Positions 1 to 8,401 of a stretch of DNA of 64,000 nt are shown here, one piece after another. The DNA is from Tritrichomonas musculus (Eukaryota > Parabasalia > Tritrichomonadida > Tritrichomonadidae): NCBI GenBank assembly GCA_039105265.1, contig JAPFFF010000044.1, positions 434,001 through 498,000 of the forward strand, given 5' to 3'. A model generated the notes under the pieces. It saw only the letters and a program-made list of their open reading frames with translations, was not told where the DNA came from and ran no database searches. Position 1 is the stretch's first letter. Every line of letters starts with the position of its first letter. A program made the translations under genes and the position numbers.

Positions 1-11
1 AATTCCAAGAT

Positions 12-473
12 CTAATGCCTCAGGAGACTGTTCACTGCATCAGTACACTCATTCACAGTACTGGTGAGCTGATTTATTTTTGTGGTGATCACGCCAATGG
101 TGTTCTCCAGAGTGGTAATCCGTTTGGTGTATTCATCTACTGTTGACTGCAATGCATTGATGTCAGCTCGAATGCTTGCGAATTGGATCTCCACCAGGTT
201 GTCATTATCGGCTGGCTTGGTGATCTTCTTGAGAAACACATTACTAGAGCCATCCTTGCCAGTGCGTTTGGTAATCCTGTACTCGCATTCGGGGGTGATT
301 ATTTTGTAGGTTTTATTGAGGTAATTGGTGGTCTTCTCATTGAACATATCCTTGTACTTCTGGTAGAACAGGTCGAACTCCTCTACTGAGTTGAACGTGC
401 GTTGCTCCATCTTGTTATCATTAATAACCCTAATATCGCAATGCGCTATATATTTCATATTATCGCAATTCAT
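12..473 (-). CDS. Small coiled-coil protein beside the capsid genes
   Basis: A 153-residue protein of unknown function. Residues up to about 75 form a compact domain with an FNSVEEFDLFYQKYK segment; the last 60 residues read as a heptad coiled coil, so it probably oligomerises. The 117-residue protein at 45672-46025 is a clear relative (FNTPDEFNLWYAKNK, then a YRITK stretch and a C-terminal coil). Both lie next to the pVI-like gene and the MCP gene, which suggests a virion role. I start it at ATG 473 rather than at the longer frame beginning at 527, because an ATATTTTTG motif lies just upstream, as before most genes here. Confidence 0.6.
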   Translation of the reverse strand: MNCDNMKYIAHCDIRVINDNKMEQRTFNSVEEFDLFYQKYKDMFNEKTTNYLNKTYKIITPECEYRITKRTGKDGSSNVFLKKITKPADNDNLVEIQFASIRADINALQSTVDEYTKRITTLENTIGVITTKINQLTSTVNECTDAVNSLLRH

Positions 474-523
474 TTCAAAACGGACAAAAATATATTCATA
501 TGTATGTGGATATTCTATGATGA

Positions 524-775
524 TCAAACCTTGTCCAGTATGGATTTGCCTATATCATTAGCTTTGCTTACGTAATTGAGTCCAGTGCTGATGGTGTCTA
601 CAACTGGTCCAACACCTGGTATGAAGTCGGCGATTGGCTTGATCCTATTGATGATCCCCTTTCCAATATCAACTGCCCTTGGGAGGTTGCGGATGACAGT
701 TTGAGCTGCATTCTTGAGCTTACTGCCGACGTTCTTGAAAGCGTTCTTAATCTTCTTGAAGATGCCAATACCCAT
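524..775 (-). CDS. Small basic amphipathic/hydrophobic protein (pVI-like minor virion protein candidate)
   Basis: An 83-residue protein. The first 35 residues are Lys-rich and amphipathic (GIGIFKKIKNAFKNVG), followed by a Gly/Pro/Val-rich hydrophobic stretch (FIPGVGPVVDTISTGLNYV). Short proteins of this build, divergent from the MCP gene, recur at 46081-46428 and 53145-53648. In adenovirus-like capsids such proteins (pVI and kin) are internal and membrane-active; that role here is inference. The start is ATG 775, preceded by ATTTTTG on the coding strand; the frame open to 814 would run over this motif. It shares a 47-bp divergent promoter space with the MCP gene. Confidence 0.55.
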   Translation of the reverse strand: MGIGIFKKIKNAFKNVGSKLKNAAQTVIRNLPRAVDIGKGIINRIKPIADFIPGVGPVVDTISTGLNYVSKANDIGKSILDKV

Positions 776-822
776 TTGGTATATACAAAAATGTGATTTC
801 AAGCTTTTTTCCAAGATACAAA

Positions 823-2775
823 ATGAGATACAGGAACGAAAGAGCTCACAATTTGAAATACGAGGTTGGGAATGTCAATGACACATTCCAGAAGATGCGA
901 AATATCATCAATGTGAATGATGGTACCAGAAGCTTCTCATTTAGAACTGTCGATTGCCATGACCAGCCAGCCCCATTTCACCAAGGCCAGTACTCACAGA
1001 TTTCATTAACACATCCCGACCACTTCATTAGCGATATCGACAAAGGCTTCCTCACATTCCACATCAAACTCGATTTGCAATTGAACACCGATTTGGCCAA
1101 ATTGCAAGAGATCAATGATCCAAATAACTTCTATAAACTGTTTGTCGGATTTAAGTCCTCGAACCAATTATTCGACAGGCTCGAGATTCTCCATAACAAT
1201 GTCAATGTCGGATATCAGCAAAATGAATGCATTCGCGAGGGCTTCCTATACTCGGTTTTGAAGCCAGAGACTGAGAAGATGCGTCGCAGATTCGTTCACA
1301 GCTTATGGGAGAACATCAGCAATTACAGTCAAACTCATGCTGGTTCATACGTTAATCTCAATAGCTTCAAGGATGGTGGTAAGACCACAACTGAATTCGA
1401 CTTGAATGTACCATTTGATGACTTGCTTGCATTACAGGCATTTGACTTATTCCCCAACGGAATCATTGGTGATTTATCCATTAGATTCCAAGTCAGTCCA
1501 GCTGGTCTTGTTTGGGCTGCCATTGACCCATACACGGTTGCTGAAGCTAAGGCATTCCTAGAAGATAATGATACCGTATCCCCAGAGGAACTCGATAAAC
1601 TCAAACAAATCAAAGCACATGGACATCTCAAACACCAATTCACTCAAATCGGTAATGAGGCTATCATCCCAGGACCTGGTGATAATCCAAATCCACCATC
1701 TCCCGAACCAACACCAACTAAATATCAATTGAAGTATGAAGTTAGAGAACAATACGTATCTGCATCTGGAGGTGATTTCGATGATCTGATTGAAAATTGT
1801 TCATTAATCTTTGCATTTACAGATGAAGAGTTTACTGAACTTGGAATTGAAAAGACTGATGATAATAAAGCAATTTGCCAAGCTCATTATACCAAAGAAC
1901 ATGTTAAATTACCTCAACCATCACATGCAGGTCATGTCTACGTCAATTTCGTATCTAAAACCGAAGCTAATAAATTGATGAGTGCCCATTACTCATCACA
2001 ACCAGCAACACTCACTGTTAACCGAATGACCATCACTCTCTGTAAGTCCAACATGCAAGGTTATGGTGTTTGTGAAGCCACTCGTGCAAGCATTGAATCC
2101 ATATTACGTGAAGGCCTAGTAATCCCATCTCAAAAGGTCGATTACCATGCATTCCCAATTGCAGCAGCCGCTAACGGAATCAAGTCTACATTGAATATCC
2201 CATTAATCAATGTCACAAGCATGTCATTGTTGTTCCCCAAGCATCACAATGATTTGACTGTATTTGAGAATCCGGTTTACCAAAACTGCTTTTTGAATAT
2301 CGGTGGTAAGAACTTCCCAGATGAGAATGTCAGTACCATTGGCGCCAGATTCTTCGAAAGCCAATTAACAGCTGGAGACCTCGATGGTATCACACTCCAA
2401 TGTTCAAAGGAATTCGAAGATAGCTTCACCATGCCCAAGAACGATGAAAATGGTGTCCGATATCGCAATACATTGAGTGATGCCACATCATTTGTATTCA
2501 ATGTCCAAACTGAACGTGCATCTGCTGGATACTGTTATGATGGCTTAGATGGTGGCAAAGGCAATATCCAAATACAAGTCAATGGTCAACCAATATTCAC
2601 TGGTGATAATGATACATATTACAAGATTATCGAACCAAGTGGCGCTGTTGTTAGACCACCACCTGTCCAACTCTGTTTATGCAGAGACACCTACTTCAAG
2701 CTCTCACTCGATGGTCTTGAATATATCGATGATGAATCACCAGCTGGCTCACAAGTTGATCCAGAAATGGCATAA
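823..2775 (+). CDS. Major capsid protein, double-jelly-roll, Polinton-like
   Basis: A 650-residue protein with the layout of Polinton/Maverick MCPs. It aligns by eye with the 537-residue protein at 54275-55888: both have an early QFSQ/SYTS-type segment, a 'GF' strand (FVGFKSSNQLFDRLEI versus VWFGFKDARDAVEKYEI), a Cys/Glu turn (QQNECIREGF versus QNFGCEESF) and a Pro-rich linker between the two presumed jelly rolls near residues 290-300 (PSPEPTPTK). A 76-residue fragment at 46500-46739 matches its N-terminus. It would form the hexon-like shell. ATG 823 is chosen because the longer frame has only a GTG at 793. The gene sits divergently from the small virion proteins and directly upstream of the 206-aa gene. 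Confidence 0.8.
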   Translation: MRYRNERAHNLKYEVGNVNDTFQKMRNIINVNDGTRSFSFRTVDCHDQPAPFHQGQYSQISLTHPDHFISDIDKGFLTFHIKLDLQLNTDLAKLQEINDPNNFYKLFVGFKSSNQLFDRLEILHNNVNVGYQQNECIREGFLYSVLKPETEKMRRRFVHSLWENISNYSQTHAGSYVNLNSFKDGGKTTTEFDLNVPFDDLLALQAFDLFPNGIIGDLSIRFQVSPAGLVWAAIDPYTVAEAKAFLEDNDTVSPEELDKLKQIKAHGHLKHQFTQIGNEAIIPGPGDNPNPPSPEPTPTKYQLKYEVREQYVSASGGDFDDLIENCSLIFAFTDEEFTELGIEKTDDNKAICQAHYTKEHVKLPQPSHAGHVYVNFVSKTEANKLMSAHYSSQPATLTVNRMTITLCKSNMQGYGVCEATRASIESILREGLVIPSQKVDYHAFPIAAAANGIKSTLNIPLINVTSMSLLFPKHHNDLTVFENPVYQNCFLNIGGKNFPDENVSTIGARFFESQLTAGDLDGITLQCSKEFEDSFTMPKNDENGVRYRNTLSDATSFVFNVQTERASAGYCYDGLDGGKGNIQIQVNGQPIFTGDNDTYYKIIEPSGAVVRPPPVQLCLCRDTYFKLSLDGLEYIDDESPAGSQVDPEMA

Positions 2776-2817
2776 GAAATATGGCATTAGTGGTAAAAAT
2801 ATTTTTGCACTTTGGAA

Positions 2818-3438
2818 ATGTCTCTCCATAAGGCTAGAATTCTATCAAGTGAGAATGATGCGAGTGTTAAGCAAGAGCAGAATGTGAATATTAAGATCGC
2901 CGCGAATAGACCTCCACCTGTACAACCGGTATCATACCCTCAAGTCCCACAGATGCAACCCCAAATGGGATACACGCAAAATGGCACACAGGATGCAAAT
3001 TTTACTACAGCCTCGACAACTGGTCCATATCCATCAGTTGCTCCAATAAACAGTCCTCCGACCGATCGTTCATTAGAACTTGACGGTGCAACCGGCTCAA
3101 GCTATGCTTGCGACACTGACGACTTGGGTACCAAAAATAAATTCCTCGAGATATTGCTGAATATCTATGAGACCAATCCACTGAGGATGAACAACTACCT
3201 AGTGTGTCATAGCAACACACTGATGGAGCTCATTAAGATACTCACTAAGGCCGACAAGGTTGAGTTGGTCATCAATGAGGATAGTGGGTGCACTGGTTGT
3301 GTTTCAAACTCGAAGTACATGAAAATCGATAAGATATTGGTGTCCAAAAACGGGGTATCCAATGAGTTGAAATATGGATATAACCATGTATGGACCGAGC
3401 TCATAAGGCACTCGATATCACTCAAAATTTGTATTTAA
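2818..3438 (+). CDS. Conserved element protein with disordered N-terminus and CxxC C-terminal domain
   Basis: A 206-residue protein. It starts MSLHKARILSSE, followed by a Pro/Gln-rich, probably disordered part to about residue 100, and ends in a folded domain with a NEDSGCTGC motif. Relatives lie at 34783-35436 (starts MKMTLRQARILSSE, motif NEDIGCSGCGG) and 57547-58074 (motif DEDVGCCAGK), so every element in the window carries one. The paired cysteines might bind metal. Function is unknown. The ATG at 2818 follows ATATTTTTGCACTTTGGAA, the clearest copy of the recurrent upstream motif; the open frame's earlier TTG is unlikely. It comes 42 bp after the MCP gene. Confidence 0.65.
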   Translation: MSLHKARILSSENDASVKQEQNVNIKIAANRPPPVQPVSYPQVPQMQPQMGYTQNGTQDANFTTASTTGPYPSVAPINSPPTDRSLELDGATGSSYACDTDDLGTKNKFLEILLNIYETNPLRMNNYLVCHSNTLMELIKILTKADKVELVINEDSGCTGCVSNSKYMKIDKILVSKNGVSNELKYGYNHVWTELIRHSISLKICI

Positions 3439-3448
3439 ATTTGCATAA

Positions 3449-3598
3449 ATGCCCAGCGCTAGTGAAATCATTATGAATATACTATTGGGATTGATATTGG
3501 TGACCAATGTAGTTGAACTGCTATTGCTAGTATCGGTTACAGCTGAAGATGAACCACCTGAGCTGACTGATGAGCTGAGGCGCACACTATATGCGTAA
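3449..3598 (+). CDS. Very small single-pass membrane protein
   Basis: A 49-residue frame. Residues 7-30 form one continuous hydrophobic helix (IIMNILLGLILVTN then VVELLLLVSV), followed by an acidic, Pro-containing tail (AEDEPPELTDELRR). It fits exactly between the 206-aa gene (10 bp upstream) and the ATPase (19 bp downstream), all on one strand, and its ATG is preceded by TTTAAATTTGCATAA, like the upstream motifs of its neighbours. Small membrane proteins are common in viruses with inner membranes and in Polintons, but no family match is claimed. No equivalent was found in the other elements. Confidence 0.5.
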   Translation: MPSASEIIMNILLGLILVTNVVELLLLVSVTAEDEPPELTDELRRTLYA

Positions 3599-3617
3599 AA
3601 GCTTTATTTTTGATTAA

Positions 3618-4607
3618 ATGTTATATTACAAGCGCCTACAACCAACCCTTTTCGACTATACATCTATTGAATTATCAGACAGTTCCAGTGAAGACCCAAT
3701 TGATCTTGATACATTCGATAGGTACCAGAAGCAGCAACCGGTATCCAAGAGATTCGATGTAGATGCGGCTATGAGTGAGGCCTATTCCAAGAATAGGGAT
3801 AAAATCACGAATGCATCCATAAGGCCAATCGCTAATGGGATCTATGCGTGGTACAATACTTTGAACATACTGGTGGCATCACAAGGCAAAGGCAAGAGCC
3901 ATACAGTAATTCGCGATATCATTCAAATGAGTAGACTCAATAACGGGAGGTTTGGGGGAACCCCTGAGGATTCGCAGAATCCGTTCCACATGATCGTGTA
4001 TGTGAGTAAGAACGGTATTATAAATGATTCCACATTTGAATCTCAACGCGAGCTCATCAACTTGCCCATTGAGGTCGTTGCTGATAGTAATGCTGAACGG
4101 TATTTGAAGGAGCTCGATCTATGGAAGGAGTTGTACAACAAATATAGCTCGGTTGGGAAGAGTGTAAACAATTCTACGAATTGCGGACCGAAGGTCTTAG
4201 ATGATTCCAAGCTGCAGCAGATGTTTGAGTTCCTCCATATCAGCAAACTCGGGAAGCCCAATGTACCACTCAACACCATAATCCTGTGCGAGGACTTCAT
4301 TAAGAGCAAGCTGTTGAAATCAGCATACTTCACAAACTATATCACCCAGTTGCGTCATAAGAACTCAATCGTATACATCAATATCCAGTTCTTCAAGGGT
4401 GTTCCAACCGATTACAAAAATGACTGCACATCATTCTTCATATTCAATGGGTTCTCACGACAGAAACTCAATTACATATATCAGCAGGTGAGCATACCTT
4501 GTGAGTTCGAGGAGTTGTGGCAAAAATATAGGACCTTATCTGGACATGATTTCATATTGGTGAACACAGTTGAACATGATATGCAAGTGGTGTACTCAAA
4601 GGTTTAG
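3618..4607 (+). CDS. DNA-packaging ATPase, FtsK/HerA-type
   Basis: A 329-residue P-loop ATPase. The Walker A-type loop reads ASQGKGKS (Lys93), preceded by the strand NTLNILV; a Walker B-type strand TIILCEDF ends in Glu225-Asp226. A later VYINIQFFKG segment and the C-terminal FSRQKLNYIYQQV block are shared with the ATPases at 44718-45539 and 52278-53132 and with the fragment near 48480. In Polintons this enzyme pumps the genome into the capsid. The first 60 residues are an extension rich in Ser/Asp. The start follows TTATTTTTGATTAA. The 3' end overlaps the convergent 158-aa gene by 4 bp. Confidence 0.75.
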   Translation: MLYYKRLQPTLFDYTSIELSDSSSEDPIDLDTFDRYQKQQPVSKRFDVDAAMSEAYSKNRDKITNASIRPIANGIYAWYNTLNILVASQGKGKSHTVIRDIIQMSRLNNGRFGGTPEDSQNPFHMIVYVSKNGIINDSTFESQRELINLPIEVVADSNAERYLKELDLWKELYNKYSSVGKSVNNSTNCGPKVLDDSKLQQMFEFLHISKLGKPNVPLNTIILCEDFIKSKLLKSAYFTNYITQLRHKNSIVYINIQFFKGVPTDYKNDCTSFFIFNGFSRQKLNYIYQQVSIPCEFEELWQKYRTLSGHDFILVNTVEHDMQVVYSKV

Positions 4608-5080
4608 GCAAACTCTGGGTCAGCATCCAATACCAAATCCTGATGCTTGCCGATGAATACATCAGGTTCTGCAATATCGTATTTTTCACGTAATTTGGCA
4701 ATGAGATCCTTGGTATTTATATTGGTTCTCTCAATCGAGTAGTTGTAATACGGACATTCCTTGTATTCGTGCTTTTCGGTATTCCCATTTACGAAGAACT
4801 CCTGCATGTTGACACTCAATTTGCGTCTACTATTGGATGTCAATTTGACAAATTCGAGGTTCTCCTTGAGCTTATTAGGGTAGAATCTAATGGTTTCAGT
4901 ACCATTCTGGAGTGATACATATAGGACCCTCGCGAGGTACAATGAGTTCTTCAAGTTGAATGGGAACTTGTCACATAATATCGCGAAATTGCATTGTGCA
5001 AATTCATCAGGCTTTGGCAATAGGGCTACTAGTGTGTTGATGTATTCGTAGACATTGGAGTAGCTTGGAGTGGCTTCCAT
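4604..5080 (-). CDS. Conserved element protein, ATPase neighbour (158 aa)
   Basis: A 158-residue protein of unknown function, seen three times in the window: here, at 48013-48477 (154 aa) and at 56602-57051 (149 aa). Shared marks are VYEYINTLVALL near the N-terminus, the block FAILCDKFP, a LTSNSRRKLS-like segment, EFFVNG, a YYNYSI segment, and a C-terminal D/TPxLFIG. It is convergent with the ATPase gene both here and, apparently, at 48.0-48.6 kb, so the pairing is conserved. Predominantly alpha/beta, with no signal or membrane segment. Its start lies 13 bp after TTTTTTATCGC, the second class of upstream motif in this element. Confidence 0.6.
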   Translation of the reverse strand: MEATPSYSNVYEYINTLVALLPKPDEFAQCNFAILCDKFPFNLKNSLYLARVLYVSLQNGTETIRFYPNKLKENLEFVKLTSNSRRKLSVNMQEFFVNGNTEKHEYKECPYYNYSIERTNINTKDLIAKLREKYDIAEPDVFIGKHQDLVLDADPEFA

Positions 5081-5099
5081 TTGGGATGCGATAAAAAAT

Positions 5100-5480
5100 C
5101 AATATTCAAATATAAAATAGGTTTTCCCAAATTCATCTGAGTCCCCAAATATGGAATATTTTTGTCTGTCGTAGGTGGTCCCATAGGTAGTGCTACAAGT
5201 GGGCTATAGGTGGTCTATATGCGGCCTATTTTTGGAATTTGTATGGGCCCGAATATGGGCCATTTAAAGGCGTTTTGGGGGTGGAACTCCGTATGGATTC
5301 ACTATGGGCACAAAATGGGGAACTCTATGTGGCCCCCGAATATGGGTCCGAATGTGGGGTCAAATGCAGGTTCAGAATATGGTGCTATGGGTGTATGCTA
5401 TTTTTGATATTTAGAAGGGGGCCAAAAAGGGGTCATTTTGGGCGTTTTAAGTGGGAATTTATCTGGTCCCGATTCGGAAC
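5100..5480. repeat. Noncoding leader repeat upstream of fibre-like gene A (copy 1)
   Basis: A G-rich stretch built of imperfect copies of short words such as GGTGGTCCCATAGGTAG, TATGGGCCCGAATATGGG and GGGCGTTTTAAGTGG. The same words recur in the same order at 16200-16515, including the shared segment CTATTTTTGGAATTTGTATG and the ending CCCGATT...ACACT.ATCACTACT. Each copy separates a minus-strand gene with a TTTTTTATC motif from a plus-strand fibre-like gene. Short open frames in it look like chance. It may hold the promoters for both flanking genes; a recombination role is discussed in Part 2. Confidence 0.65.
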
Positions 5481-8311
5481 ACTCATCACTACTACGCTTT
5501 GCAAACCCAGCTATTCGACTATGTGAAAACCGAGGATTTCAATACGGAGATGCTGAAGTACGCATCTAGTGAAGATGTGGATGGTGCCATTGGGGAATTA
5601 CGTGATTACATCGCCAAAAACTGTGCGCTATCTACTGAAATACCTGAGGTCCCTGAGAACATCGTTACGAGTGATTCATTGAGTACTGCTTTGGAACCGT
5701 ATGCGAAGACCCAGGACTTGCCAGATATGACCGAGTATGCGAAGCTTGCGAACTTAGGTGAGTATGTGAAGACTCAGGACTTGCCAGAGATACCCACAGT
5801 TCTCAAAAATAGTGAGTTGCAATTGAACATAAGAGACCAATTATCAGACGAAATGTTTCAGAAATTGATGGCTGAAGATGTTAAACCATTATCAGCTCAA
5901 GCATCAATGTGTTTAACAAGTATGGCGGCTAATGAAGGTCTTCAAGCGGCTTTGGATTCTTGTGCCAGAGAATATGTTCGAAAAGAAGACCTCCCAGCGA
6001 TTATTGATCAAGTGAAAGGCTATATCCCAGAGATTATCGAGGGGCAAACAACTATTCAATTCACAATCGCCAATAATACAATTCTTGATTTGGATTACGA
6101 CCCATATCATGTACTGATTGAGCAATATGGGTTGGATATTGTCTCATCAGACAGCTACTATACGGCCCATTATGTTCACGCAGACTATTCGTACAATGAC
6201 GATGATGATAATCTACCCTCTCAGATACTGCGCATGGAAGGAAGTGATTCTAGTCTTTGGTATCTGTATAACTCCCATGAATTAATCAATCCAGGAACTG
6301 GTGATACACCGGAAATACTGTCATGTTCAATTACCAAAACTGTCGAACCAACCGACAAAAACGCTTATTCAGCTAGATATGTGTCGAACACTTATGCTCT
6401 CAAAGCGGATATCCCAGAACCAGTTGACTTGACGCCATATTATACCAGTGGTCAGGCTGATGAGAAGTTCGTCGATGAAGATGAGCTCGCATATGAATTA
6501 GATAAGTATGAGACCAAGGATGTGGCTGATGGGAAGTATGCGAAGCTTGCGAACTTAGGTGAGTACGCGAAGCTTGCGAACTTAGGTGAGTACGCTCTCA
6601 AAACGGATATCCCTGAGATCCCCACAGATTTGGTTAATGAATCTGCACTGAGTACCGCACTATATGGCACTGAATTGAATATTGAATATCCATCAAAATT
6701 ATATGACGGTGCATATATTACCCCTAGGCTACCCAATGCCGGAGTTCATTTGGTATTTGATGTTAATTGGGGGATAATCAAGATGATGATATAATGCATA
6801 TTGATGTAATATTTAAACCAAATGGTTCTACTAGCACTTATGACAGCATGGACAGGTATGATAGCAATGGCAAACGCATTGATAGAATAATATGGCGTTA
6901 TGATGATGGACAAATTGTATATGTATCATATATTGCAGCACATAGAAATAATAATCCAATAGCATATAATTTCATTAGAGCCCAAATCGAATCGCCATTT
7001 ATCAAAGACTCGAATGTTGTTGATGGAAGTCCAGAACGATTCACAATTCAATGTGCACAGAATGATAGTGGTTGTGTAATCCCAGATGAATATATCAGAA
7101 GGGTATTAACAACCAAAAATATTATCGTGAAGTTCAAACGAAATGCCGATGATGCGCAAGCTCTCAGCCCCTCCGGGGATGATACATCATATGAAGAAGC
7201 CGAATATACGTATTCTGGTCGAAAGGGTGCAAATCTCATATACAAATCAACCGGGGGTGAATCAACCGGGGATGAATCAATAGATATTCGTGTAGCTACA
7301 CGTGTCGTCTCATTGAGAGCTGCTGATGATACACTAACCAATATATATGATGCGTCTATCACATTAATCAGCAACCAACATGTGAGCGATGATATGATCA
7401 CTTCGGTGAAATATGTTGATGATAACTTTGCATTGAAGTCGAATGCTGTTACAGATGAGCAGCTAATAAAAAGGTGTGCCATTGATTGCAGTCCAATTGC
7501 GGAGGGGTCCTCGGATATATCAATTCGTTATCTAAAACTTGAAGATAATGTGATTAAACTGGAATACATAGTAAGTGAATATGCACTATGTTGTGAAATA
7601 AGGGTGTTATTCCGTGATACAGATGGAAATCCCCATAACATAGTAATAGTATTACATCAGAGGACTGTGTATTTCGACAATTTCAAATTCCCACTATATT
7701 ATGAAGGCACTGTTGATATAACATCAAGTACACTTACATATAGCTTCCCAATAGGTGGATATCCCTGGACAACTACTCAGGAATTATTAGATGCTAGACA
7801 ACTATATTCAAGACAAATCATGTCCCGAGGGTATTTAGCAAAATATAAGGGTGTGATGTATGGTACATCCAACACAACCATCACCCACTACTCCCCAATC
7901 GAGCCATCGGTTAACACCATCACCGATTTCGTCATTGGAGCTCCAGTATATATGACCGGTAAGGTATATCATCGTGAGGATTCGAAATGGGTCCCTAGCA
8001 CTGAAGCTGACACCACTGATTGCATATGTAGTGTGAAGACCACTGGTACCTGGAAGGAGTATGTTGGTATATGCGTGAGAATCGATGAAGCCAATAGTTG
8101 TATCACATTCGCCACTCATGGAGATTACATGGTTAAGGTCGAGGACTCCTCATGCTATTCCATTGGGGATGAGGTATTCATCGATAACGCTGATAATAAA
8201 CTGAAGATACACACTGGTGAGACCGCGATAACCTCAAAAATAAATCGTATGACAGTGGGTATCATAACTGGTATCATCAACGGATCCACATTAGCTGTGT
8301 TTAAGGCCTAA
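5451..8311 (+). pseudogene. Fibre-like modular surface protein gene A, broken
   Basis: A phage-tail-fibre-like gene that looks broken (about one break). Its parts are, in order: repeated short modules of the form YVKTQDLPEIP and YAKLANLGEY; a beta-rich module beginning PEIIEGQTTIQF, close to one in gene C at 24159-26186; a YTSGQADEKFVDEDELAYEL module shared with gene D; an FKRNADD-containing module also in gene D; and a C-terminal domain (TITHYSPIEPS ... STLAVFKA) that ends gene D too. The repeating 'YALKTDIPE' grammar is typical of trimeric fibres. Role inferred: receptor-binding or surface fibre. It starts directly after the leader repeat and is followed by two hairpins. Confidence 0.6.
6537..6600 (+). 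repeat. Tandem 30-bp repeat inside fibre-like gene A
   Basis: The unit GCGAAGCTTGCGAACTTAGG plus TGAGTA(C/T) occurs twice in tandem here and once more near 5738-5766. It encodes YAKLANLGE and keeps the module frame, so copy number can change without disturbing the reading frame. Confidence 0.7.
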
Positions 8312-8315
8312 TTCT

Positions 8316-8341
8316 GGGTGTGGTAGAATTCTACCACACCC
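8316..8341. terminator. Perfect 26-bp palindrome between convergent genes
   Basis: The left arm GGGTGTGGTAGAA is followed at once by its exact reverse complement TTCTACCACACCC. It lies 5 bp past the stop of fibre-like gene A and 60 bp before the 3' end of the minus-strand PolB gene. The position suggests a bidirectional 3'-end or insulating structure, but a protein-binding palindrome is as likely. Confidence 0.45.
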
Positions 8342-8370
8342 CATATTTAGGGGTTATCACCATGAAATCC

Positions 8371-8396
8371 GGGTCGACGGGAAATCCCGCAGACCC
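8371..8396. repeat. Dispersed interrupted palindrome, copy 1
   Basis: Stem GGGTC/GACCC, a 3-nt interruption on each side (GAC, GCA), inner stem GGGA/TCCC and a 2-nt loop. The same plan occurs at 15518-15541 and 24119-24139. It lies in the gap between the convergent ends of fibre-like gene A and PolB. Confidence 0.5.
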
Positions 8397-8401
8397 CATA
8401 T

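Noticed and set aside
5210-5526. Small plus-strand frames within the leader repeat
   Set aside because: Composition is that of the repeat words and the second leader copy does not keep the frames open.
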